Positions 7,780 through 15,492 are shown, counted from the first letter of the stretch. The stretch: DNA of 16,385 nt from DRYS01 sp964491605 (GCA_964491605.1 CAZBGY010000022.1:1-16385), one strand, 5' to 3'. The notes: generated by a model from the sequence alone, not told the origin. Program-made: numbers and translations.

Positions 7780-9291
7780 TCAACGTGTATCCCTTGACCT
7801 TCTAACTAGTATCCTCGATGCGATTATACCTTCCAGCGATGGCGTGGATATCTCTATTCGAAGACCTTCGTCTCCATAGCTCCACACGGGCTTCTCCCTG
7901 GATCCGATTAATTCTACATCTATTATCTCTTCATCCTCATCGATCAATCTAAGGTTTCTAGCTAGCGATCTAAGGTTTATAGTCTTCGATCCAGTGGATG
8001 TTACCGGTGTTACCGCGTATATCATCCTACCCGTCGGGTATGCATCCCTCATAGTGTATCGTACATCCCCCTCCATGAATCCGATGCTTCTCTCGGTGAA
8101 GAAGCCTCCTCTAGCTAGGCGTGATGGGCCTTCACCGTAGACCCTCCACGTTCCTACACCGTATACGGCTTCCCCATAAATCCTAAGCCATCCACCTATA
8201 TCCGATAGTATCCTCCTCTGCTCCTCAGGTATCACCCCGTCGCAGCGTGGACCTATATTCAGTAGGAATACACCGTTCTTACTTACTACATCGATCATAT
8301 GCCATACGATACTCTCAGCGGATTTATACTCCGCATCCTTTATGTAACCCCAGGATCTATAGTCTACCGATGTATCTGCTAGCCATGGGCTTGATCTAAG
8401 CTCGGTTATCGATCCTCTCTCAGCTAGATCAGGTATAGCCGCTCCCTCTGGGAATGCTCCATGCTTATACACGATCACAGGCTCTATACCCCAGCTCCCA
8501 GATCTATTATAGTAGTATGCTGCGAAAGCTTTCAGGTAGGGTTCGAAAGCTGGGTTAGCTATCCACCAATCGAAGTATACCAGGCTAGGCTTATACTTCT
8601 CGACTACCTCTACTATCCTTAGCAGCCAATCCCGTAGGAAATCGTCGTCTGGGGGTATGTTATCCGGTCCGGGTGGTGCCCGAGGATCCGTTGAGGCGGG
8701 TTTAGCAGGACCGTATAGATCCATGTATCTAGGATCGCCTACATCTGAATCTATACGCGTACCGGGTTCGAAGAACCACCAATGCTCAGCTCTATGGTAT
8801 GATACACCGAATACTAGCCCCCTCCTCTCCACAGCATCCTTCAGCTCTCTAACTATATCCCTTCTAGGCCCGATCCTAGATGAACACCATCTAGTATACC
8901 TTGAATCCCATAGAGCATAGCCGTCGTGATGCTCGGCTACTAGGACTACGAATCTAGCTCCTGAATCCTCGAATAGCTTAGCCCATCCATCAGGATCCCA
9001 TTCATCCGCTGTGAACATAGGTATGAAATCCTTATAGCCGAAATCTCTATGCGCACCGAAATTACTTATATGAAAATCGTACTCAGGCCTACTAGGCATA
9101 TACATGTGCCTAGGATACCATTCGCTACCGTAAGCAGGTACGGAGTATACACCCCAATGTATGAATATACCGAGCTTAGAATCTGTAAACCATCCTGGAA
9201 CCCTATAGTTCTTCAGCGAGCTCCATGACGGTTCGAACGGACCGCTCGTAGGAGCTGGTATAATCTTGAGTATATCGTATGGATCGATCAT
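7780..9291 (-). CDS. GH29 alpha-L-fucosidase
   Basis: This 503-residue protein is a family 29 alpha-L-fucosidase, a retaining enzyme that removes terminal L-fucose. The N-terminal TIM barrel (about 30-370) shows FTDSKLGIFIHWGVYSVPAY near the start, the EHHDGYALWDS block at about 120-130, and the nucleophile D241 in LVYFDWW. The DTSVDYRSWGY and FLLNIGPRCDGVIPEEQ blocks (about 306-358) are typical of the family. A small beta domain (about 380-495) completes it. The acid/base residue varies in this family and I do not assign it. There is no signal peptide, so it is cytoplasmic, unlike many bacterial fucosidases. It is the last gene of a minus-strand unit, 44 bases after the GH31 stop, and has a possible promoter of its own in that gap. 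Its position beside GH31 points to trimming of fucosylated, xylose-containing oligosaccharides. Confidence 0.95.
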   Translation of the reverse strand: MIDPYDILKIIPAPTSGPFEPSWSSLKNYRVPGWFTDSKLGIFIHWGVYSVPAYGSEWYPRHMYMPSRPEYDFHISNFGAHRDFGYKDFIPMFTADEWDPDGWAKLFEDSGARFVVLVAEHHDGYALWDSRYTRWCSSRIGPRRDIVRELKDAVERRGLVFGVSYHRAEHWWFFEPGTRIDSDVGDPRYMDLYGPAKPASTDPRAPPGPDNIPPDDDFLRDWLLRIVEVVEKYKPSLVYFDWWIANPAFEPYLKAFAAYYYNRSGSWGIEPVIVYKHGAFPEGAAIPDLAERGSITELRSSPWLADTSVDYRSWGYIKDAEYKSAESIVWHMIDVVSKNGVFLLNIGPRCDGVIPEEQRRILSDIGGWLRIYGEAVYGVGTWRVYGEGPSRLARGGFFTERSIGFMEGDVRYTMRDAYPTGRMIYAVTPVTSTGSKTINLRSLARNLRLIDEDEEIIDVELIGSREKPVWSYGDEGLRIEISTPSLEGIIASRILVRRSRDTR

Positions 9292-9319
9292 AGCCTTAGT
9301 TACGAGTATAGTATTCGTA

Positions 9320-9331
9320 GGCTATATAAGA
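9320..9331 (-). promoter_or_regulatory. Possible internal promoter for the fucosidase gene
   Basis: CTTATATAGC (9330-9321, minus strand) is a good TATA element about 35 bases before the ATG at 9291, lying in the 44-base gap after the GH31 stop. It could give the fucosidase extra transcription independent of the operon promoter. Confidence 0.4.
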
Positions 9332-9335
9332 TTCG

Positions 9336-11672
9336 CTATGAATCTATGGATCCCTCAAGCTTAACTTCAACCTCCCTCCCATCATATCTAACTATCCTAT
9401 AAGGCTTGGATTCCTCAACCCCCACCCCATATCCATCCCTAACTACTACTATATGGAACGATCTCTCTTTCAGCATACCTGGATAGCCTCCCTCCCTCGA
9501 GCCTATAACTAGCTTAGCCTCATCCTCCATCCATCTTATAGGTATCAGACTATACTCACCCTTCTCGTAGCTATATGTCTCACCATCATCCTCGTATAGT
9601 GTGAAGTATGCATCGACTCCACGGTATACTCTAACCTCTATGGGATCCCAAGGCTTCTCCTTAGCGTACCGTAGCGGTGGAGCCATAGGTATTATCGATC
9701 CAGCTTTAACATGTAGCGGTATCGTATCCAAGGGGGTTGGTGTTTCGATCGATAAACCTCCGCTTATACGTTTTCCAGTCCAGAAATCGTACCATCCACC
9801 CATAGTTCTAGGTAGGTATACCCTCCTACTAGGTATCCGTGGAAGGGTTACCGGGCTTACCATGATAGCTGATCCGAACATATACTGATCATCTATATCG
9901 GCTACCTTTGGATCCATCCTGAAATCCATTATCAATGGACGCATCAACGTATAGCCTTCGCTAGTAACCCTCCATGCATGAGAGTATATGTATGGTAGGA
10001 GCCTATACCTTAAAACCATATACTTTACGAGAATCTTCTCGTATTCAGATCCGAATCTCCAAGGCTCCTTAGCGTATGTAGTTCCATGAACCCTGAAGAT
10101 CGGGCAGAAGACACCCCACTGGAACCATCTAACGAATACCTCTCTGTAGGATTCCGTCTCCGGGTTCCCGCTGAAGAATCCACCTATATCCGTCGTCCAG
10201 TATGGTATACCTGAGATCGAGAAATTCAACCCTGCGGCTATCTGCTCTCTGAGTATACCCCAATCGTGGCATATATCACCAGACCATGTTATAGCCGAAT
10301 ACCTCTGCTGACCTATGAACGATGATCTCGTGAGTATGACTACGCGTCTATTCGAGATCGAACGTTGACCTTCATAGACTGCTCTAGTAGTCATCAGGGA
10401 GTATGCGTTCAGATACTTCGAGCCTGGACCTACAGCTGTAATCGTAGAGTGGAATGGTGTATAGAATGAGGACCATCCCACACCTGTCTCAGGCTCTGTT
10501 GCATCCAGCCACCATCCATCGAATCCTAGCTCGAAGAAAGCCTTCCTTATATACTCCCAGTATAGCTTTCTAGCTTCATCGTTAAACGGATCGTAACACC
10601 TAGTGCCTGGGCATATGAATCCTCTAGCCTCCATATCCCTGTATACATCTGTATCCTCATCGAATGTAGGCCATACGGAGATCAATACGTGTACGCCGAG
10701 TTCGTGTAGATCTCTAACCATACCCTCCGGATCAGGGAATGATTCCTCGTCGAATTTGAAAGCGTTCCAACCGTATCTACCCCAATACTTCCAATCCAAT
10801 ACTATGATATCTAGCGGTATACCCTTCTCCCTGAAGGTTTTAGCGACCTCCACCATCTCATCCTGGGTTTTATACCTCTCCTTAGATTGCCAGTATCCGT
10901 ATGCCCAGATCGGTAGTAGCGGAGCACCACCCGTTAATCTACGGTACGATGCTATAACCATATCTAGATCTGGACCGTATATGAGGTAGTAGTCTATAGC
11001 ATCGGAGGCTTCAGACCATAATCTAACCCTATTATCGCCGTCATCCCTAAAGCTTTCGAACCTAGTCATAGAGTAGTTATCCCATAGTATACCGTAGCCT
11101 CTACTCGATACTAGGAATGGTATAGCTACATCCCAGTTTCTCTGTATGAGGGTAACCGTACGTCCATTATAGTTGAAGAAACCTGGATGCTGACCTAGAC
11201 CGTAGAAACACTCATCCTCTGAGACTTGGAAAACCTGCTCTACGCTGTAAGCTTCCCCACCGTTCAGTTTAACCGGGTGGATCGATCTGGAAGCCTCCCT
11301 AACGATTAAGCATCCGGATGAGTCGTAGAATCCTATGAGGCCTGTATCCAGATCCACCGATGCCTGTATCCTACCGGTATCTATCGATACCTTGGATGGC
11401 TCCTCTACGATGCTCCAATCGACCTCCTCTAGATCCGTTCTAACTATGGATAGGCTGTTATCCTTAGGTAGCTTAGACCCCACGGTGTAGGTTACGCGTA
11501 GAACGTTATCGCCGCAGATCTGTATCCTCATCCTACCGTATGGATGCATATGGAATGTGATATCTCTAGATCCTCTACTATAGGATTTCACGGTTGGGGA
11601 TGGGTATCCGTTGAGCATCCCGATAGGAATACCCATGTATAAACCGTATATAGGATTTACACTACTAGGCAT
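9336..11672 (-). CDS. GH31 alpha-glycosidase, probably alpha-xylosidase
   Basis: This 778-residue protein is a family 31 retaining alpha-glycosidase. An N-terminal beta-sandwich (about 1-240) precedes the TIM barrel (about 250-590), followed by C-terminal beta domains. The nucleophile is D390 in GFDGWWLDATEPE and the acid/base is D466 in TWSGDI, preceded by the usual LTRSS. IPYWTTDIGGF and FRVHG are further substrate-site blocks. The LDWKYWGRYGWNAFKFDEE stretch (about 292-310) and the DATEPE form of the nucleophile motif resemble the alpha-xylosidase branch more than maltase-type enzymes; this is judged from memory of the families. No signal peptide is present, so it acts in the cytoplasm. 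The ATG lies one base after the EamA stop, implying a shared transcript and coupled translation. An alpha-glucosidase role remains possible. Confidence 0.94.
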   Translation of the reverse strand: MPSSVNPIYGLYMGIPIGMLNGYPSPTVKSYSRGSRDITFHMHPYGRMRIQICGDNVLRVTYTVGSKLPKDNSLSIVRTDLEEVDWSIVEEPSKVSIDTGRIQASVDLDTGLIGFYDSSGCLIVREASRSIHPVKLNGGEAYSVEQVFQVSEDECFYGLGQHPGFFNYNGRTVTLIQRNWDVAIPFLVSSRGYGILWDNYSMTRFESFRDDGDNRVRLWSEASDAIDYYLIYGPDLDMVIASYRRLTGGAPLLPIWAYGYWQSKERYKTQDEMVEVAKTFREKGIPLDIIVLDWKYWGRYGWNAFKFDEESFPDPEGMVRDLHELGVHVLISVWPTFDEDTDVYRDMEARGFICPGTRCYDPFNDEARKLYWEYIRKAFFELGFDGWWLDATEPETGVGWSSFYTPFHSTITAVGPGSKYLNAYSLMTTRAVYEGQRSISNRRVVILTRSSFIGQQRYSAITWSGDICHDWGILREQIAAGLNFSISGIPYWTTDIGGFFSGNPETESYREVFVRWFQWGVFCPIFRVHGTTYAKEPWRFGSEYEKILVKYMVLRYRLLPYIYSHAWRVTSEGYTLMRPLIMDFRMDPKVADIDDQYMFGSAIMVSPVTLPRIPSRRVYLPRTMGGWYDFWTGKRISGGLSIETPTPLDTIPLHVKAGSIIPMAPPLRYAKEKPWDPIEVRVYRGVDAYFTLYEDDGETYSYEKGEYSLIPIRWMEDEAKLVIGSREGGYPGMLKERSFHIVVVRDGYGVGVEESKPYRIVRYDGREVEVKLEGSIDS

Positions 11673-11673
11673 C

Positions 11674-12531
11674 CTATAGTTCTAGGAGTATTATACCGAT
11701 GGAGGCTAATGTCACAGCTACCCATATCCTCACGTTCAATCGTTCCCTAAGGGATGAGCTTGCTAGTATAGCTGAGATTATAGGCTGTATACCTGTTATA
11801 ACAGTAGCTTTACCAGCTCCGATCAGCCTTATACTCTCAAGGTATACGGTCGTTCCGAGAGCTAAGCCTGTTAAACCTGAGAGCGAACCCCATAATAGTA
11901 GACGGGTATCCTTAAGCTTAGCTAGGCTACGCCTACATAAAGGGAGCATAGCTACAGCTAGTATCAGGAATCTATAGGCGTTACCGATCAGAGGATCTAC
12001 GCTCCTAACACCTATGGATACGAGGATTATAGCTACAGACCATAGGAGAGCCGAGGTTAGGGATAGAGCTATCCCGGATAGGTATCGATTCGAGCCTATC
12101 GTAGATTCTTCCTTCGATAAAGCTACTATAATCGTCGCCGAGACTACGGATAAACCTCCAGCTATATCGGTAAGCGTTATAGGTTCACCGACTATGTACG
12201 CTGAAGCTAATAGCACCATCAACGGGTACACCGAGGATACAGCTACTCCTCGCGAGACGCCTATAGCATATATACTCTTGAAGAATACCGTATCCCCTAA
12301 GCCTATACCTATCATCGTAGCCGCTAGAAGGAGGATGAACCCGTATACGTCTATATCGAATATCAATCCTCTATGCGTGAACAATAGTATTAGGATTAGA
12401 GCTATCGAGCCGGATATAGCTCTTACGAAGTTCAACTCTACCGGTGTAGAGTAGCCTAAAGCTTTCCTAGAGAGTACAGGTGTCACAGCCCATAGTATAG
12501 CCGTGGATAACGCTAAGAGTTCACCTAGCAT
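11674..12531 (-). CDS. EamA/DMT-superfamily permease
   Basis: This 285-residue protein has about ten hydrophobic spans arranged as two EamA repeats (about 1-138 and 150-285). The first opens with LLALSTAILWAVTPVLSRKA and the second with ALSLTSALLWSVAIILVS. Both have the typical ends (VYPLMVLLASAYIVGEPIT; GIQPIISAILASSSLRERL), and the fold, length and repeat layout match drug/metabolite transporters. Substrates in this superfamily range from amino acids to sugars and nucleotide derivatives and cannot be read from sequence. It is the first gene of the minus-strand operon with GH31 (one-base gap) and GH29, so it may move a sugar, oligosaccharide fragment or breakdown product. Most EamA proteins export small molecules, so efflux of an end product is as likely as uptake. 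The start is 95 bases from the divergent CooC-like gene. Confidence 0.92.
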   Translation of the reverse strand: MLGELLALSTAILWAVTPVLSRKALGYSTPVELNFVRAISGSIALILILLFTHRGLIFDIDVYGFILLLAATMIGIGLGDTVFFKSIYAIGVSRGVAVSSVYPLMVLLASAYIVGEPITLTDIAGGLSVVSATIIVALSKEESTIGSNRYLSGIALSLTSALLWSVAIILVSIGVRSVDPLIGNAYRFLILAVAMLPLCRRSLAKLKDTRLLLWGSLSGLTGLALGTTVYLESIRLIGAGKATVITGIQPIISAILASSSLRERLNVRIWVAVTLASIGIILLEL

Positions 12532-12561
12532 AACGCAGCCATCTACCGTGAGCTAGATCCC

Positions 12562-12594
12562 ATACTTAACGTTTACCTACTAGAAATCTATAAG
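12562..12594. promoter_or_regulatory. Divergent promoter region between EamA and CooC-like genes
   Basis: AAATCTATAAG (12584-12594) on the plus strand is well placed for a nearly leaderless CooC-like transcript (ATG at 12626). On the minus strand, CGTTAAGTATGG (rc of 12560-12571) is a weaker TATA element about 36 bases before the EamA ATG at 12531. The two elements sit about 20 bases apart, so one regulator could affect both directions. Confidence 0.4.
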
Positions 12595-12625
12595 TTGAAG
12601 ACCATGTATAGGTTTGCTTTAGGCT

Positions 12626-13396
12626 ATGAAGATTATGGTATGCGGTAAAGGTGGAACTGGTAAGACTGTTGTATCCATCCTGATAGCTAGGGTGTTATCC
12701 GAAAAGTATAGAGTTTACATAGTGGATTCCGATGAATCCAACATACTCCTACCCAGACTCTTAGGAGTCGATCCTCCGAAGACACTGATAGAGTATATAG
12801 GTGGTAAGAGGGATGAAGCTGAGTTAGAGGGTATGGAGGTCGATATAGCTTCCATGCTATCTAGAGCAGGGTTAGGTGTAAGGCTTAGAACACTACCAGG
12901 AGAGTATATATCGTACTCTAGAGATGGCGTAGGGTTGACGATTATAGGTAAGGTTAGAGAATACGGTGAGGGGTGTGCATGCCCGTTCAACATACTCACA
13001 AGGATACTCCTCAAAAACCTCGTATTAGATAGCGATGAGAGGGTTATAGTCGATACGGATGCAGGAGTTGAGCATATAGGTAGGAGGATAGAGGAGGCTG
13101 TAGACGGAATCATAGCTTTGATAGATCCTACCGCTGAATCCATAGAGACTGCGGCTCTACTCAGGGATATAAGCCTCGATCTATCCAAGAAGTTCTGGGT
13201 TATAGCTAACAAGGTTGATGGAAGGATGAAGGAGATATTAGCTGATAGAGCTGGAAGGCTAGGCGTCAGGGTAGATGGATTCATAAGATTCGACGAAGAG
13301 ATAGTGGAATCATGTCTACTAGGAGAGGAGCTTAGAGCAGGTAGAGCTTTAGAGGATGTGAGGAGGATAGCTTACTCCCTTAATCTTATCGAATAA
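12626..13396 (+). CDS. CooC-like P-loop ATPase (nickel/CODH maturation type)
   Basis: This 256-residue protein is a MinD/SIMIBI-class ATPase of the CooC group. It has a deviant Walker A motif (MVCGKGGTGKT, signature lysine K8, P-loop lysine K13), VDSDESN at about 33-39 with the switch region, the CxC pair C117 and C119 in EGCACPFN, and VDTDAGVEHIGRR (142-154) with the second conserved aspartates. In characterised CooC the CxC pair binds nickel or zinc at the dimer interface, and ATP hydrolysis helps load nickel into carbon monoxide dehydrogenase. A later IANKVD motif gives base specificity. The protein is complete at the usual family length. No carbon monoxide dehydrogenase or hydrogenase gene is in the window, so its client is unknown; related archaeal ATPases may serve other metalloenzymes. 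It is divergent from the EamA operon. Confidence 0.85.
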   Translation: MKIMVCGKGGTGKTVVSILIARVLSEKYRVYIVDSDESNILLPRLLGVDPPKTLIEYIGGKRDEAELEGMEVDIASMLSRAGLGVRLRTLPGEYISYSRDGVGLTIIGKVREYGEGCACPFNILTRILLKNLVLDSDERVIVDTDAGVEHIGRRIEEAVDGIIALIDPTAESIETAALLRDISLDLSKKFWVIANKVDGRMKEILADRAGRLGVRVDGFIRFDEEIVESCLLGEELRAGRALEDVRRIAYSLNLIE

Positions 13397-13447
13397 GCCC
13401 ATACAGAACTGGTTATACTATACACGTAACGTTTATCGGCGCTGGGT

Positions 13448-13470
13448 AGATATAGCCATATATCGAGGCG
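13448..13470 (+). promoter_or_regulatory. TATA-like element and purine-rich site before the exported protein gene
   Basis: AGATATAG (13448-13455) lies about 25 bases before the ATG at 13476, right for a leaderless transcript. GAGGCGG (13465-13471) could instead act as a weak ribosome binding site on a longer message starting further upstream. Confidence 0.35.
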
Positions 13471-13475
13471 GATTC

Positions 13476-14138
13476 ATGCTTTCGACGAAGATTCCTATAC
13501 TATCGGTCATCATCCTACAAATCCTAGCCTACACATCTATGATACTAAGCTACCAGGATTCAATCGATGAAGAAGTCGAACCTATAACCCTACCATACAC
13601 ATGGGCTTCAGGTATGATATGCTACTACTTCGACTTAGACCCTACATCGGATGGATACCAGCAATCGATCACAGTCGAGGCGGGAGATCTCGTAGTAGCG
13701 GAGATAAGATTCCAGCGTTGGAGTATATACGGAGGGGATAGAGTTAACCAGGTATTCCTACTATACTCCTGGTCGCGTAACTGGAATCCACCCACACACT
13801 ATCTACCCCTATGGTTCGGTGTATCAGGAGATTACCCAGGCGTAGCTAGGATATGGAGATTCGTATTCAAAGCACCTAGCGAGCCAGGAGTATATTATAT
13901 ATGGATTAGAGGGGATTATGCAAGCAGTATGGAGGAAGCTATAGCGAATATATGGTATATGTATCGCGGTCCACCACCATACAGCGATGATGGGGGAGGT
14001 ATAATCGGGAAAATAGTGGTGGAAGCTAGAGGTGTGACATATATGGATATAACGTTACGTATAGTATCCATCTCCCTCATACTAGGATTAATAGTTATAC
14101 TTGCTTCGAAGCTTCTCGTTAAAACTAGGAGAAGATAA
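13476..14138 (+). CDS. Exported beta-rich protein anchored by a C-terminal membrane span
   Basis: This 220-residue protein has an N-terminal hydrophobic segment (about 6-25, ILSVIILQILAYTSMIL) acting as signal or anchor, an extracellular domain of about 160 residues, and a C-terminal span (about 193-213, LRIVSISLILGLIVILASKLL) followed by a basic KTRRR tail in the cytoplasm. The outer domain is rich in Tyr, Trp, Gly and Pro with alternating beta-strand patterns. It holds the stretch FKAPSEPGVYYIWIRGDYASSMEEAI, typical of Ig-like or cupredoxin-like sandwich domains in archaeal surface proteins (only the strand pattern supports this). No metal ligand set is evident. I do not recognise a named family. 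It lies 79 bases after the CooC-like gene and has its own promoter-like element. A binding or surface-layer role is possible, but nothing in the sequence proves it. Confidence 0.8.
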   Translation: MLSTKIPILSVIILQILAYTSMILSYQDSIDEEVEPITLPYTWASGMICYYFDLDPTSDGYQQSITVEAGDLVVAEIRFQRWSIYGGDRVNQVFLLYSWSRNWNPPTHYLPLWFGVSGDYPGVARIWRFVFKAPSEPGVYYIWIRGDYASSMEEAIANIWYMYRGPPPYSDDGGGIIGKIVVEARGVTYMDITLRIVSISLILGLIVILASKLLVKTRRR

Positions 14139-14216
14139 AATCTACATGGTGTATAACCGTATATTCTTCGATGCTAGATTCCCGGGAGCCTATCATATAA
14201 AACTGCTGAAGGTCAT

Positions 14217-14228
14217 ACTTTATATCTG
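14217..14228 (+). promoter_or_regulatory. TATA box of the coiled-coil/nuclease-fold gene
   Basis: ACTTTATATCTG is centred about 30 bases before the ATG at 14253, which predicts a transcript with a leader of only a few bases. Confidence 0.5.
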
Positions 14229-14252
14229 ACGCTCAACGTAAAGAGCTCTAGG

Positions 14253-14966
14253 ATGTTTACTGAGCTTAAATCCAAGATTATAGAGCTACTTAAGGAGGAT
14301 ATAGAGTTTCGATACGCGGTCGCAGGCCTCCTAGGATTAGAGGAGATACTTAGACGTCTGGAGAGGCATGATGAGAAGTTTAACGAGGTACTAGGGGTTC
14401 TGAGGGAGCATACAGCTATTCTTAAGGAGCATACAGCCCGGCTTGAAGAACATGATAGGAAATTCGATGAGATACTCGCCGTCATGAGGGAGCATACAGC
14501 TAGGCTAGAAGAGCATGATAAAAAGTTTAACGAGATAATCGCTGAGATAAGGAGTATTAGAAAAGAGCTTATCGAAGTTAGATCCTATATCGAAAGGACT
14601 TCCTTAACACTCGAGGAGGAGGCTCGGGAGGTTATAGCTGGTAGATTTAGGAGGATAGGCGTGGATGTTAAGCTATCCCGTCTAGTACTCCCAGATATGG
14701 AGGTAAATATCTACGGTGCGATCGGGGATCTATGCATAGTAGGTGAGGTATCGACGAGGGTGGGCGTTAGGATGGTTGAATCTATAGATGAGAAGCTTAC
14801 TAAGCTTAAGGATAGGTATCCAGAGCTATTGAAGGGAAGGATTATAAAGGTTATCTATACGATGTGGGCTACAGAGGATGCAGTGGAAGAAGCTAGAAGG
14901 AGGGGGATATGGCTATTGAAAGCGTTAGAGGATCTAACACCCCCACCCTACGAATCGATCGTATGA
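14253..14966 (+). CDS. Coiled-coil protein with C-terminal PD-(D/E)XK nuclease-like domain (DUF3782-like)
   Basis: This 237-residue protein has an N-terminal helical part (1-35), a long coiled coil (about 36-120) built from near-identical units containing REHTARLEEHD and KFNEI/KFDEI, and a compact C-terminal domain (about 121-230). The C-terminal domain resembles the restriction-endonuclease fold of the archaeal DUF3782 group: E150 in MEVNIYG, D159, then E165 in IVGEVSTRVG, a core strand (RIIKVIYTMWA) and the RRRGIWLL end. The usual catalytic Lys of ExK is replaced by Ser167 here, so nuclease activity is doubtful. Phenylalanines 43, 71 and 92 mark repeat units of 28 and 21 residues, exact heptad multiples. 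The function of this family is unknown; DNA binding or a structural role is as likely as cleavage. Near-leaderless promoter; the stop overlaps a hairpin. Confidence 0.85.
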   Translation: MFTELKSKIIELLKEDIEFRYAVAGLLGLEEILRRLERHDEKFNEVLGVLREHTAILKEHTARLEEHDRKFDEILAVMREHTARLEEHDKKFNEIIAEIRSIRKELIEVRSYIERTSLTLEEEAREVIAGRFRRIGVDVKLSRLVLPDMEVNIYGAIGDLCIVGEVSTRVGVRMVESIDEKLTKLKDRYPELLKGRIIKVIYTMWATEDAVEEARRRGIWLLKALEDLTPPPYESIV

Positions 14967-14984
14967 AAGTTAGCCTAACTTTCA
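14964..14984 (+). repeat. Perfect hairpin at the stop codon of the coiled-coil gene
   Basis: TGAAAGTTA (14964-14972) and TAACTTTCA (14976-14984) are perfect inverted copies separated by GCC. The left arm begins with the TGA stop codon itself. No U-tract follows, so it is not a classic terminator; it could protect the mRNA 3' end or bind a dimeric regulator. Confidence 0.6.
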
Positions 14985-15110
14985 ACCTTATAAAGTCTAG
15001 ATGTATGAGAGGATATGGATACGATGAAACTTCTAGTAAACCTCTAAGGCTTCAACCCCTCTTTCTGGATACCATATCTGTAGAGAGCTACGACGATATA
15101 GCCTAGGTAT

Positions 15111-15461
15111 CTAGATTAGTAGCATACGCATCGGTTGCAGTGTACGTTTGAACGGGTTAAGGATTAAACCTAGAATTTCGAGCGTTACGATACCTAGTAG
15201 AGCATAGTCATCTGCTTCACCTAGAACGACAGGCGTATGAGCTTCACCCTGCGGAAGGGAGATGAAGCATTCTGAAACCTTCCTCCTGATAACCGTGCCA
15301 TCCGCTAATACGAAGTCATGCTCCCTCAAAGGTTTAAGCCCTATACTTCTCCAAACCCTCTCAGGAAGCACTGTATAAGTTGCTCCACTATCGACTAGGA
15401 AGCTAACCTCCTCCTCCCCTAAAGGCCCCTTAACCCTACCCACGATATACGTTACACCCAA
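15111..15461 (-). CDS. Retropepsin-like clan AA aspartic protease (AF_0612-type)
   Basis: This 116-residue protein has the single-domain retropepsin fold: the catalytic motif FLVDSGATYTVLP with D24, flap-region strands (FVLADGTVIRRKVSE), and the ALLGIVTLEILGLILNP end corresponding to the ILG helix. Such proteins act as homodimers, each subunit giving one aspartate. The length and the opening MGVTYIVGRVKGP fit the archaeal AF_0612 family; natural substrates are unknown. The start is a TTG at 15461: a TAG directly precedes it in frame and GGTG lies eight bases upstream (rc of 15468-15471). It has no signal peptide or span, so it is cytoplasmic. It converges with the coiled-coil gene, separated by 144 bases. 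Confidence 0.88.
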   Translation of the reverse strand: MGVTYIVGRVKGPLGEEEVSFLVDSGATYTVLPERVWRSIGLKPLREHDFVLADGTVIRRKVSECFISLPQGEAHTPVVLGEADDYALLGIVTLEILGLILNPFKRTLQPMRMLLI

Positions 15462-15492
15462 CTAAAACACCATTAATACTTCAACAACCAAA

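Noticed and set aside
8755..8775. tRNA-like GGTTCGAA motif
   Set aside because: It lies inside the fucosidase gene and no acceptor stem or anticodon arm surrounds it.
12715..13284. Long minus-strand frame of 189 residues inside the CooC-like gene
   Set aside because: It is a shadow of the CooC-like coding sequence; its Ser/Leu/Pro-rich composition is the usual antisense product.
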